Shown: piece by piece, positions 26,501 through 34,007 of the stretch | How the letters are laid out: every line of letters starts with the position of its first letter | Numbering within the stretch: the stretch's first letter is position 1 | Source of the DNA: JBEEJZ01 sp041168905 | GTDB taxonomy: Bacteria; Pseudomonadota; Gammaproteobacteria; Burkholderiales; Burkholderiaceae_C | Length of the DNA stretch: 64,000 bases | Direction: 5' to 3' | NCBI GenBank assembly: GCA_041168905.1 | Contig: JBEEJZ010000079.1 | Span: 1-64,000, forward strand | The notes under the pieces: model-generated | What the model saw: only the letters and a program-made list of their open reading frames with translations | What the model was told of the DNA's origin: nothing | Database searches by the model: none | Made by a program: the position numbers and the translations under genes

Positions 26501-27830
26501 AAAAATTTTGCTCACAGGCCCCAATTATCGTGCCGTCGAGGTACTGGCAAATCGATTGCTTGAACTGTTGGCAAGAGATCATTCCGCGACATGTGATTTC
26601 TTCCGCGCCTATTCAAAATCACGGGAGCTACCGCCCGCGCCAGTTTTGCCGCCACACGTCAAAGGTCAAAATGTCTCGCTGCATTCTTCAGCAGCTGGTT
26701 ATAGTGACCTGAGTACAAGTCTGAATACATCCGGGGTCATTACCCTGGTAGCTACATCGGCGCACGCAGCCAAAAAAGTCGCGGCTCTCGCAAACTCTCA
26801 CGATATTTTGGCGCCGGTCTTCGATATGGTCGTGATCGATGAGAGCTCTCAGGTTCCCGTTACTCTAGCTCTGCTACCTATTTCGACACTAAAGGCAGAA
26901 AGTCAGCTAGTAGTTGCCGGGGACCCATTGCAGATGCCGCCAATAGCCAGCCTTGATCCACCAACTGGATCGGAGTATCTCGTCGGAAGTATTCATTCCT
27001 ATCTCAAGGAGAGGTTTCAGCTCGCACAGCTTGAACTGCTAGAAAACTACCGCTCGAATCAATGCATAGTTGACTATGCTCTCACACTCGGTTATCCAGC
27101 GCAGCTGAAAGCTGCTCGCCCAAATATTAGGTTAAAGGAGGTAACTCCTCGCGCGGTTGCACTGACGTCATTACCAAGTACGTTACCGTCTTCGACAGCA
27201 TGGGAACAACTACTTGATCCCGATAAAGCAGTTTGCACCCTAATTCACGAGGATGAAACTGCATCCCAAGCAAATCCGGAGGAAGCAAAAATGGTTGCTG
27301 CTCTGGTTTGGGGGCTGTATCGCAGTATGTCGGTGGAGCTTGAGCCACTAGCGACAGGAAAATCCCATCAAGCACCGACGGAGAAGGAGTTGTTTGATCG
27401 GGTAGTTGGCATCGTTACACCACATAAGGCTCAGCGTGCTCTCATTCTCAATGAGCTAATGAGTTTATTTCCGACTGTCGGTCGTGACGTGATGGCAAAC
27501 GCAATTGATACCGTTGAGAAATTTCAAGGCGGGCAGCGTCAAACGATCATCGTGTCATTTGGCGTTGGCGATGTCGACATTATTGAGGGCGAGGAATTTT
27601 TCCTGCTTCAGTTGGAACGTATAAACGTTTCAGTTTCGCGAGCTGAAGCCAAATGTATTGTGGTGCTCCCCAAATCACTTGCATACCACCTACCGTCAGA
27701 GAAAAGGACGGTGAAGACGGCCAAGGCAATTAAGTCGTATCTTGAAACTTTTTGTGATCAGCGCCAAATGCATTCAGCGAGCTTTCCTGCTGGCACGACG
27801 CGAGACATTGAGGTGCGTTGGCACCAATGA
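23562..27830 (+). CDS. Dna2-like protein: Cas4-type nuclease fused to SF1B helicase
   Basis: A 1,422-residue protein. The N-terminal ~330 residues look like a Cas4/RecB nuclease: Cys23 in LRTQCDKELY, GMRPDVILVD (about 138), SVIDLKN (about 174, D-x-K), then CNAC near 296 and a Cys near 324, giving four candidate Fe-S ligands. A long middle region is unassigned. The C-terminus is an Upf1/Dna2 helicase: GPPGTGKTDTL (about 952), VIDESSQ (about 1090), VAGDPLQMPP, LENYRSNQ and INVSVSRAEAK. It follows Res by 27 bases. Base composition looks more A/T-rich than that of mod/res, suggesting separate ancestry. Confidence 0.82.
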   Translation: MATSLPKKKLSKSKLSLYLRTQCDKELYLSLFNVNAQDMAAAGLPAPLKSRPNVQLVTGAGNAFENAQFQMLVARLSGHVRYAPSFNDIDLLVELPTVVTPTLCIQPAIEPEAFRVDLLNNLGVSPAEQGYIPVLAGMRPDVILVDEPLIDDWEVLSNGGRKRIDPGETRQSLSVIDLKNVTEGNASYAAEVCLYAVVLANWLSHHGLSAKYYISERTYLWTTPFLAEFEGLFKAAPTTPKPALIAALRKDLEREAVDFLQFVPSVKKFFAQDVPRVVKRGDALGWQTVDIHVGSRCNACDWLGNRDWLSPIDQAFYDANPNHYCVPSTKASGHLSQIANLSRGARKVLEANGTNNVASLQALPSTDPTLSRHSFLKKHRNGLAGKAGALLTNMNSSGLASKVTSLAKGVELRACAAVTFDSSAGRLTGIGFRADVLPPYGHTASLKHLKYVAYMVERNTDDAEWIVLKQFIDDLVDSAVQAAKHLDPTSAKPKLPYAQIYFWEHRQYEELCKAFGRHLPRILSLPDSKQRALAWLFPSDDLLERDDGAISPAIVFVQDIVERAMNLPVAHVYTLLATIAVYHHPKLPPISGVDTFYSEPLSNGIPRERTFEIWANTSGVVQWGKSHSLPLSKAVDRYCGHLKVLAYSLNSIVAKLDQDFRSALKGKSRRLDLSGIGTKKGLAFDSQLWAQWSLLEHATASTEAGAALGASHEELEARYEAIVLTKMLANLGGNRYRFKVSGDSLEAKFDAPDRFLTIGVVSRPGFPLENGYSLNLLSIDPLLQPQELRSAMHKIIKASLLAFDRAAGEAEVEIAPAYNGVTSAFNAAINPSIINIATEQLYLVKGAPWDGTEEIKEVLDAIGDPNHAKPDPNAIRALGKLGKTIKSGSDAPTTASRVLWDAPALSKAAYRSGVAAKALAADACKVALKPLNASQVNAVEGAAKSCLSLIWGPPGTGKTDTLAALLHAVVREAISLGKGAKILLTGPNYRAVEVLANRLLELLARDHSATCDFFRAYSKSRELPPAPVLPPHVKGQNVSLHSSAAGYSDLSTSLNTSGVITLVATSAHAAKKVAALANSHDILAPVFDMVVIDESSQVPVTLALLPISTLKAESQLVVAGDPLQMPPIASLDPPTGSEYLVGSIHSYLKERFQLAQLELLENYRSNQCIVDYALTLGYPAQLKAARPNIRLKEVTPRAVALTSLPSTLPSSTAWEQLLDPDKAVCTLIHEDETASQANPEEAKMVAALVWGLYRSMSVELEPLATGKSHQAPTEKELFDRVVGIVTPHKAQRALILNELMSLFPTVGRDVMANAIDTVEKFQGGQRQTIIVSFGVGDVDIIEGEEFFLLQLERINVSVSRAEAKCIVVLPKSLAYHLPSEKRTVKTAKAIKSYLETFCDQRQMHSASFPAGTTRDIEVRWHQ

Positions 27831-27845
27831 TTTTCGCTTTGTTAC

Positions 27846-29057
27846 TTAGGCTCGTTCAACGTGGAAGTCGAACTCAATAGCGGCAGCAGACTCGGCCTTC
27901 ATCTGATCTGCTTGCCGCTTGCCGACATCTGCTGATTTTGCGGAACGGGTAGACACCAAGCGCCAATCGACTCCGGATGCCTCCAGGGAGGCTCTGAACA
28001 GTTTCTTTGCGTCAACCAGCGCGGATGGAATGATTCCAAACCGGACGTACATGTGAAGCGACTCGGACGATGCTGCGCTGTTGGCAATATTTTTCCAGAC
28101 CTTACCGAGTGACGCGGCAAAGACCGCCTGTCCACCATGATCGAGCTGCGGCCCAGCCGAATAGTCAATGGAGTCAGACCCACCCAGGAACCAGTTTCTT
28201 AGCCATTGATCCTGAACATACGTCCGCATTCCGTAATAAGGGGGGGACGTGATCACAATCGATGGCGCAACGCTGATCGATTTGAACAACCTTTCCGACT
28301 GGGCATCGCCATGTAACACCTGAGATGTCGGACACGGCGACGCTTGCTCAAGCCCCGCCAAGCGTTCGATTTTCCTACGCAGCACCCGGAGCACAGCGGT
28401 CTTTGGCGCTTCAAGCCCACGCTCTTTCCAAAACCTCACGGCGTAGTCAGGCTTCGACGCGTAAGTCCTCGGCATTTGATTGGAAAAGTAGCCAGCATTC
28501 TCGAGGTGTTTTGGCAGTGGGCCGTGCAGACACCCAAGTGCCGCAGCGCGCAAAATGGACGACGCATCTGTTTCGTCATCGAGATCAAGTAATCCTTCGC
28601 GCAAGGCGCAAATATCGCGGAGCGTCGATTGGTGATATGCCGAACGAAAAAATGGCGTATCTGGAATTTCGGTTGGGACAACCTCTGAGATCAACTTTGC
28701 AGCAAGCGCGAGAGGTGCCTCAATGTCACAGCTCGCTAACTTGGCTTTCGCAATGGCAACGGCGACGGGCGACGAATCAATCCCCCAGGCAGACAATCCA
28801 AATTGGCGGGCAGAGAATAAGGTTGTTCCCCGACCGCAAAATGGATCGAGAACAACTGGCTTTTCCTTTAGATGCTTCTTTAGGACCCTGTTCGGATACT
28901 CGAGCGGAAACATCGTAAAGTAAGGGCAAATTGCGTTCAGCGCATTTTCTTTGTTGTAGGCAAGGGCCACGTTCTTGGTACTTGTGCTTAGCGTCGATTT
29001 TGGATATAAGGGACAGTTTACACGGCTATGGGCGTGCAGGGAACGTTTCGGACTCAT
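27846..29057 (-). CDS. DNA methyltransferase (SPPY class)
   Basis: A 403-residue amino-methyltransferase with motif I VLDPFCGRGTTLF followed by motif IV ITSPPYYGMRTY; SPPY is typical of N4-cytosine and some N6-adenine enzymes. It is convergent with the Dna2-like gene, leaving 15 bases between stops. The 29057 ATG overlaps the endolysin stop as ATGA. However, the first ~30 residues look unlike the family, which seems to begin near ALAYNKENALNAICPY, so this start may be a junction artefact; a GTG at about 28970 is an alternative. It may protect host DNA from the island's nucleases. Confidence 0.8.
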   Translation of the reverse strand: MSPKRSLHAHSRVNCPLYPKSTLSTSTKNVALAYNKENALNAICPYFTMFPLEYPNRVLKKHLKEKPVVLDPFCGRGTTLFSARQFGLSAWGIDSSPVAVAIAKAKLASCDIEAPLALAAKLISEVVPTEIPDTPFFRSAYHQSTLRDICALREGLLDLDDETDASSILRAAALGCLHGPLPKHLENAGYFSNQMPRTYASKPDYAVRFWKERGLEAPKTAVLRVLRRKIERLAGLEQASPCPTSQVLHGDAQSERLFKSISVAPSIVITSPPYYGMRTYVQDQWLRNWFLGGSDSIDYSAGPQLDHGGQAVFAASLGKVWKNIANSAASSESLHMYVRFGIIPSALVDAKKLFRASLEASGVDWRLVSTRSAKSADVGKRQADQMKAESAAAIEFDFHVERA

Positions 29058-29527
29058 AGATCAGGTCTCCCATTCAAGATCAAGCATTCCGCTTCCCGGC
29101 GAGCAACCAGCCCTGGCAGGACTCGGCCTCCCCCGTATACCCAGCGCCGTAGCTCCGTCCCAACGGCTGGCCAGTCCTTCTGGTTCACCCGGAGTCGCAG
29201 GGTCGAGGTCTGCAAGCGCCCCGCGCCGAGGTTGAAGGTGAAGTCCGCTATGGCCGCCAACCGCCCTTCCGGTTCGGTTGCAAGCACGGGGCAGTGGCGT
29301 AGCGTGGCGGCCAGCGCCGTGTTCAGGTCTTGGGCCAGATAGGCTTCCGCCTCGGTCTCGGTGATCGGCGGATGCGTCGCATCGCAGAGGTGGCCGTAGC
29401 CAATCGTCCAGAAGCCTGCGGGGCAGACGTAGGGGATGGCTGTGATTTCCGTGCCACGCTTTACCTTGCGCTCGAACCCCTCGAAGCGCTTGGCCAGCTC
29501 GATGGCCGTTTTTGGCACCTCGATCAC
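29054..29527 (-). CDS. Phage endolysin (GH24 lysozyme)
   Basis: A 157-residue T4/P22-type lysozyme that hydrolyses peptidoglycan for host lysis. The catalytic Glu is in KRFEGFE, followed by YVCPAGFWTIGYGH, with C-x5-T at the positions of the T4 Asp-x5-Thr. The GTG at 29527 is chosen because it overlaps the holin stop (GTGA) and puts the domain near the N-terminus. There is no signal peptide or SAR segment, so release should depend on the holin. The stop overlaps the ATG assigned to the next methyltransferase. Confidence 0.9.
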   Translation of the reverse strand: MIEVPKTAIELAKRFEGFERKVKRGTEITAIPYVCPAGFWTIGYGHLCDATHPPITETEAEAYLAQDLNTALAATLRHCPVLATEPEGRLAAIADFTFNLGAGRLQTSTLRLRVNQKDWPAVGTELRRWVYGGGRVLPGLVARREAECLILNGRPDL

Positions 29528-30000
29528 GACCGCACCCGGTCGAACACGCGCCCTAGGAACCAGAAGTTCAGCACCCCGGCCCACAGCGCCTGATCGGCCT
29601 CCGTCCAGGCATGGAGGATGGCTGTGCCCCAGCCAGCACCTGCAGTCAGTGCTGCCGCGAATGCGGCCGTCTTGGCAGCGCAGTACAACGCCATGAACCA
29701 GTACGTAATGACGGGTCGCACACTAACCGACAAGGCATCGGCCCAACCGACACCTGATTTCCGGCCCTGTGCCGCCACCGCATCACGCAAGGCCTCAACG
29801 GCGCCCACATTCCAGGCTGCATCAGAAGCTGCACCGATTTCAGCCATGCGCTGGGCGCCACGCAACTTTTCGAACTCCAGCGCTTTGTCCTGCATTACGA
29901 GCTCATGCCCGCGCTCGCCCTTCCGATCCAGCCATTTCAGTATCTCGGGTGCCAACCGGAACGCACCGCCCAAGAATCCTCCGAGCAGCGTCTCGATCAT
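29524..30000 (-). CDS. Holin of the 3TM family
   Basis: A 158-residue protein starting MIETLLGGFLGGAFRLAPEI, the pattern of the DUF3154/3TM holin family. Hydrophobic segments occur near the N-terminus, at ITYWFMALYCAAKTAAFAAAL, and near ALWAGVLNFWFLG, with a charged helical region between. It should permeabilise the inner membrane at lysis. Its ATG overlaps the stop of the upstream gene (ATGA) and its stop overlaps the endolysin GTG, a compact lysis cassette. Confidence 0.82.
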   Translation of the reverse strand: MIETLLGGFLGGAFRLAPEILKWLDRKGERGHELVMQDKALEFEKLRGAQRMAEIGAASDAAWNVGAVEALRDAVAAQGRKSGVGWADALSVSVRPVITYWFMALYCAAKTAAFAAALTAGAGWGTAILHAWTEADQALWAGVLNFWFLGRVFDRVRS

Positions 30001-30293
30001 TGGGCACCTCCCATCAGTTTTAGCTTGATGGCTGCGCCGACCAGGATGATGGCCAGCAGCCCAGTGGTCGCGACCTTGATCACGGTATGCCACGCAGTTC
30101 TGCGGGCATCACGCCACGCTTCCAGCAGATCGCGCAGCTCACGAATGTCACGTGCGGCGTGACCGTTTTCCAGGCCGAGGTGGGCCAGGCACCGCTCGGC
30201 TCCGCGTTCGGCGGCGCGAGTGAGCAGGTCATCCAGATCCTCGGGGCGCAGGGTGATGGACTGCGGCGAACCAAGTTCTTGTGCGTTTTCCAT
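29997..30293 (-). CDS. Small membrane phage protein (DUF6127-like)
   Basis: A 98-residue protein. Charged helical N-terminal two-thirds (LRPEDLDDLLTRAAERGAE, RELRDLLEAWRDARR) lead to one C-terminal transmembrane segment (VATTGLLAIILVGAAIKL). It resembles the DUF6127 family next to phage holins and may assist lysis or anchor a complex. The ATG at 30293 is chosen over a longer frame because it begins a natural N-terminus, MENAQEL. Confidence 0.65.
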   Translation of the reverse strand: MENAQELGSPQSITLRPEDLDDLLTRAAERGAERCLAHLGLENGHAARDIRELRDLLEAWRDARRTAWHTVIKVATTGLLAIILVGAAIKLKLMGGAQ

Positions 30294-30310
30294 AGTTGGA
30301 TCTCCAAAAT

Positions 30311-30344
30311 GCAAAATGCCCGCACTGGATGTCTCCAGGCGGGC
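30311..30344 (-). terminator. Terminator-like hairpin between the cupin and lysis genes
   Basis: On the minus strand GCCCGC-CTGGA-GACA-TCCAG-T-GCGGGC (30344-30318) forms an 11-bp stem followed by ATTTTGCATTTT. It lies between the cupin-like gene and the lysis cassette, so it may reduce lysis-gene expression unless read-through or antitermination occurs. Confidence 0.5.
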
Positions 30345-30363
30345 GTCAATAAGGGTCTGAGCT

Positions 30364-30744
30364 TCAGGCGAAGTGATCGGCCTTGGCCAGTGGCTTGATG
30401 AAGTTGGGCAGGTGGTTAGGATTGATGCCAGCCGGAATCATGGCAGGATCGACGATGTCCTCCACCTGCTCGCCATCACGCAAGGCGTGAATACACGCGG
30501 CCACCGTGCCGTCTTCCAGCGCCGTGAGGGTGTGGACCTTGTTGCGGGCAATGAAGATGATGTGAGGCGCGGTGAACTCCGACACTACACCCTCCACATC
30601 GACTCGCAGTCGCCCCCTGACCAGCAAGGTGGGGTGATCGAATAAGTGCTTGTGACCCTCGTTGACGTCACCGGCTCTCTCGAACGTCATTAGCTTGATC
30701 CAGAGGTTGCTAATCAAGCTCAGTTGGGATTTAGGGCTGGCCAT
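30364..30744 (-). CDS. Cupin-like phage protein
   Basis: A 126-residue protein with a small beta-barrel pattern resembling cupins: HKHLFDHPTLLVRGRLRV carries the His-rich first motif, and APHIIFIARNKVHTLTAL supplies the second. The start at 30744 has AGGAGG at good spacing and overlaps the upstream gene by 14 bases. It sits in the fibre region of many phages; its role is unknown, and sugar binding or fibre assembly are guesses. Confidence 0.6.
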   Translation of the reverse strand: MASPKSQLSLISNLWIKLMTFERAGDVNEGHKHLFDHPTLLVRGRLRVDVEGVVSEFTAPHIIFIARNKVHTLTALEDGTVAACIHALRDGEQVEDIVDPAMIPAGINPNHLPNFIKPLAKADHFA

Positions 30745-30964
30745 TGCCACCTCCTGACTCTGGCTGTGCTGTGATGGGAATAGAGGGGTACGTGATGACC
30801 GGATCCAGGCGACCTTCAACGGCCTTGAAACTGATCATCTCCATGGTCACATCATCTGGAATATCGGCATTGGGGAAACTGGTTTCATCCTCGATCGCTG
30901 GACAGACCTCCAGCGGCACAAGCCTGACGTCCCCTTTTTGGAAATTGAAATAAAGGCGCTGCAT
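30731..30964 (-). CDS. Hypothetical phage protein, 77 residues
   Basis: MQRLYFNFQKGDVRLVPLEV... is acidic, without membrane segments, and ends in a Gly/Pro-rich tail. GAGGAGG precedes the ATG closely. It lies 9 bases after the fibre gene and overlaps the cupin-like gene, so it is co-transcribed. No family was recognised. Confidence 0.6.
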   Translation of the reverse strand: MQRLYFNFQKGDVRLVPLEVCPAIEDETSFPNADIPDDVTMEMISFKAVEGRLDPVITYPSIPITAQPESGGGNGQP

Positions 30965-30973
30965 CGTTCCTCC

Positions 30974-31924
30974 TCAAACGAACTGGATGTAAGTGGCCGT
31001 GAACGAGTTCACGTAGATCGAGTCGCCACTGGAGCCACTCAGGATCGAGCCATACAGGTCAAACGTGACCGTGCTGTTGGGCGGCACCGTGAACGTGCCA
31101 AAGTTGTAGGTCTGCACGCCTCGGGCCGAGTACGTCCCATAGGTGCCCACAATGGAGCCGTTTTGGCGGATCTGAAACCCGTATGTGTCATCGGCGGCAA
31201 AGTTGATGACTGCCGTCAGATTGATCTGCATCGACTTGGTGGTGCTGTAGTTCCAGATCGTGTGCCGACAGTTGCCCACGTTGACCTGCACAGTACTTTT
31301 TCCCTGCGACGCCATGTAGAACATGTTCGTGTAGTAGGTGCCGCGAGACCACTGCGTGCTCGAATAACTCGACCAGATCATGTAGCTCGGTGAGCCAATA
31401 GAGCGGCTGGCCCCGGATGCCAGCGAACTGAACGTCTGGAACAGGCTGAAACTCTGCTTGACGTATTCGTCTGTGGCAAAGGATGTGGTGAGCACCCGAC
31501 CGGATGTTCTCCAGGCTGTTCCGGTGCAATACAGGTCATAGGCCTCGCCCGGCGCGAGTGTCACGGTGGCAACCCCGTCAATCAACTCGGCTCCGCTAGG
31601 ATCCAATGTCACCACCCCAGTGCCTGAATTGCGCACAGCGATGGTGAAACCTGCACCCAGCGTGGCAGCGGTGGTCATGTTCAGCGTGAAAGTCCCGCTG
31701 CAATCGATCATCCGGCCCCGGTCGCTGGCAACGACGGTGTAGGTCGCCGTTTTGCTGACGTAACCGGAACCGAGTGAGCCCAGCGTGATCAGGGCTGTCG
31801 CAACGCTTCCGTCTGTCCCGAGCAGCCCCGCCAGATAAGAGCGCAAATCGCTGAGTGCGGTCTTGAATTGACCCTCAGTGACCGTAGAGCCCGTGAAATT
31901 GGAAATAGGTGGCAATGCAGGCAT
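30974..31924 (-). CDS. Tail fibre/receptor-binding protein
   Basis: A 316-residue beta-rich protein. The N-terminus (ISNFTGSTVTEGQFKTALSDL) resembles the attachment module of short phage tail fibres. Repeated Ser/Thr/Gly/Tyr-rich strands follow, with almost no Lys, as in trimeric fibres. It is the most distal fibre gene in the cluster and so the likely host-recognition tip. A good Shine-Dalgarno sequence precedes the ATG. Confidence 0.65.
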   Translation of the reverse strand: MPALPPISNFTGSTVTEGQFKTALSDLRSYLAGLLGTDGSVATALITLGSLGSGYVSKTATYTVVASDRGRMIDCSGTFTLNMTTAATLGAGFTIAVRNSGTGVVTLDPSGAELIDGVATVTLAPGEAYDLYCTGTAWRTSGRVLTTSFATDEYVKQSFSLFQTFSSLASGASRSIGSPSYMIWSSYSSTQWSRGTYYTNMFYMASQGKSTVQVNVGNCRHTIWNYSTTKSMQINLTAVINFAADDTYGFQIRQNGSIVGTYGTYSARGVQTYNFGTFTVPPNSTVTFDLYGSILSGSSGDSIYVNSFTATYIQFV

Positions 31925-31937
31925 ATACCTCTCCCGT

Positions 31938-32141
31938 TCACTGCGACCACATCAAGGTGTTTTCACCTTGAGATGCAGTTGACGCAGAAATCGTCACGAT
32001 CGATTCAGTCCCGCTCACGTTCTTCTTGAAGTAGAGCTTGCCGTCCGTGGTGTTCAGGGCCAGTTCGCCCAACTGAAGCTGCGTCGTGGTTGGGACCTTG
32101 CCCGCCACAGACGATTGTTTGACCTTGATGACTTGAGCCAT
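31938..32141 (-). CDS. Short tail-fibre N-terminal-domain protein
   Basis: The 67-residue MAQVIKVKQSSVAGKVPTTTQLQLGELALNTTDGKLYFKK is the beta module found at the N-terminus of many phage fibres (major tropism determinant/hyaluronidase-type adaptor). Here it stands alone with AGGAGG upstream and may link the main fibre to its tip. The adjacent large fibre begins with a similar module. Confidence 0.65.
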   Translation of the reverse strand: MAQVIKVKQSSVAGKVPTTTQLQLGELALNTTDGKLYFKKNVSGTESIVTISASTASQGENTLMWSQ

Positions 32142-32183
32142 AAACAGGCCTCCTTTTCTCTAAGCAGAGGGGTTGAAGAAAAC

Positions 32184-33383
32184 TCAGAACGTTCCGCCAT
32201 CGATGGCAGCGCTTGTGGACAAGGCGTCCGTGATGCCGTAGCCAGCCAGCGTCGTGGGCTTGCCGGTCACGCTGCTCCAGGCGGGGGTGTTGGTGGTGGT
32301 GCCAGCTGCCGTCAGGCGACCTTTGGCATCCACCGTGAAGGTGGGGATCAGGGCCCCAGAGCCGTAACTGGAAGCGGCGACACCAGTGCTGGCCAAGGTG
32401 GCTGCGCCGGTGACGTTGGCCGAGCCATCAAAAGCAGCGGACGTCCAGCTCACATCCCCGGTCATGGCGATGCTGCGGGCCGTGAGCAGCTTGGTGGCAG
32501 TCCCCGCATTGCCCGTGATGGTGGTGATGGTCACAGCGCCCGTTGCGCCGTTGACGCTGGAGACCGAATCGGTGTTGTCGATCTTGTCCCAGGCGCTGCC
32601 GTTGCTGACGATCCAGTCACCGATTTGCCAGTCTGTGATGCCACTGACGTTGGTGCTACCAGCCGTGGCCACCTTGTAGTAGAAGCCCTTGTTGCTGCTA
32701 GACGCTGTCGGGATGGTGGGGGTGTTGGTGCTGGCGTTCCAGGTGCCCTGGTAGTTCAAGCCTCCAATGGCCACATCCGGCAGTTGTGCCGTGGGTACCT
32801 TCCCATCTGCACCAAGCCCTGCCACACCATTGGCCACGCCCACCGCACTGGTGGCCACCGCCCCAACAGCGGCGGCCGTGGGCAGCGCATGGACGTGATC
32901 GGCGCGTGCGGCTGTAGTGGCCGTGCCGACCGATGCGCTGGCAGCCAACGCACTGGGTGCTGCCGTGGTCAGGCCCAAGGCATCGGTGATGCCGTAGCCA
33001 CTCAGGGTGGTGGGCTTGCCGGTGATGGCCGTCCAGGCAGGCGTGATCGACACGTTGGCTGCAGCCGTGAGTCGCCCCTTGGCATCGACCGTGAACTGAC
33101 CGACCTGGGTGGCACTGCCATAACTGCCAGCGGTCACACCGGTCGCTGGCAAAGCCACCGCCACACCAGCACTCAGCGTACCCGTACCGGATACGTCCCC
33201 GGTGATGGCCAAGCTGTCGGCTTTTCGGGCAAAGGTGCCAGCACCAGCGATTGGCGTGACCACGTTGCCGCTCTCGCCAATGAAGAGATTGTCTGAAACC
33301 TCGGACCAGGCTAATTCACCCACAGCCAATGTAGGTGGCGTGGCGGTTGTGGCCGAGCGTTTGATCTGTAGGGTTTGGGGCAT
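32184..33383 (-). CDS. Large tail fibre protein with repeats
   Basis: A 399-residue fibre. It opens with the adaptor module (LQIKRSATTATPPTLAVGELAWSE...LFIGESG). A unit of about 40 residues, FTVDAKGRLTAA followed by TPAW...TGKPTTL.GYGITDAL, occurs twice, around residues 97-137 and 350-392, with Ala/Thr/Gly-rich spacers. Such repeats are typical shaft units of tail fibres and hot spots for recombination. It ends AAIDGGTF, matching the ends of neighbouring small fibre proteins (VIDAGYF), as if they share a joining motif. Confidence 0.75.
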   Translation of the reverse strand: MPQTLQIKRSATTATPPTLAVGELAWSEVSDNLFIGESGNVVTPIAGAGTFARKADSLAITGDVSGTGTLSAGVAVALPATGVTAGSYGSATQVGQFTVDAKGRLTAAANVSITPAWTAITGKPTTLSGYGITDALGLTTAAPSALAASASVGTATTAARADHVHALPTAAAVGAVATSAVGVANGVAGLGADGKVPTAQLPDVAIGGLNYQGTWNASTNTPTIPTASSSNKGFYYKVATAGSTNVSGITDWQIGDWIVSNGSAWDKIDNTDSVSSVNGATGAVTITTITGNAGTATKLLTARSIAMTGDVSWTSAAFDGSANVTGAATLASTGVAASSYGSGALIPTFTVDAKGRLTAAGTTTNTPAWSSVTGKPTTLAGYGITDALSTSAAIDGGTF

Positions 33384-33417
33384 GAAATCCCTCCTTGAAG
33401 TTGATACCTGCGCAAAA

Positions 33418-33621
33418 TCAAAAGTAGCCAGCGTCGATCACGGCGCTGGGATCGAGCACGCCTTGATCACCTTTGTCACCCTTCGGGCCGGTGGGACCCG
33501 GGACGCCGATGTTGGTGAGCACCGTGCGCGTACCTTGCTGATGGACACGCACGGTCTGGGTTTCGGTTTGCACCGTGACGCCGGGTTGCCTTGGTGTAGA
33601 AATGGAAATCCGAATGGCCAT
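33418..33621 (-). CDS. Small fibre protein with collagen-like segment
   Basis: A 67-residue protein with a beta-strand-rich first half (QPGVTVQTETQTVRVHQQGT) and a short collagen-like run, GPTGPKGDKGDQG, then PSAVIDAGYF. Collagen-like Gly-x-y repeats trimerise and are common in fibre shafts. It lies between the tail-tip and fibre genes with GAGAGA as a moderate ribosome-binding site. Confidence 0.65.
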   Translation of the reverse strand: MAIRISISTPRQPGVTVQTETQTVRVHQQGTRTVLTNIGVPGPTGPKGDKGDQGVLDPSAVIDAGYF

Positions 33622-33639
33622 GGTGTCTCTCGACTCCCT

Positions 33640-33978
33640 TCAGCCGCGTGTGATTCGCATGGACACCAGCACACTGCCTTTGAGCAGTTGGGTGCGAATG
33701 CCCGCCGGACTGGTCATGAAGAGGTCGTAGACGCAAGCACGCACCGGCAAGCTTTCGGTGACTGATGCTGGCAAGGTGATGGCCACCGTGCCGCTGGAGA
33801 GACGACTTTCATCAAAACCAAAGCTCGCCAGCACAGTCGGACTTTCAGGTGTAGCACGGATCTGACCCTCAAAGGCATAGCCTTGCAGGTCCATCACGGC
33901 ACCGCCCTCATCGAGCGTGAGCGCCGTATAAAAGGTTTCGCCTTGCGCCAGTTCGATGTCGTACTTGGGGGCGCTCAT
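33640..33978 (-). CDS. Phage baseplate/fibre-region protein, 112 residues
   Basis: MSAPKYDIELAQGETFYTALTL... is a small beta protein resembling BppU-like or fibre-junction N-terminal modules (YAFEGQIRATPES). AGGAGA lies before the ATG at 33978, preferred to a frame 23 codons longer. It lies next to the tail-tip J-like gene and could connect fibres to the tip. No firm family assignment. Confidence 0.55.
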   Translation of the reverse strand: MSAPKYDIELAQGETFYTALTLDEGGAVMDLQGYAFEGQIRATPESPTVLASFGFDESRLSSGTVAITLPASVTESLPVRACVYDLFMTSPAGIRTQLLKGSVLVSMRITRG

Positions 33979-34007
33979 CGTTGTTCTCCTGTTCTTTGCT
34001 TGGGCTC

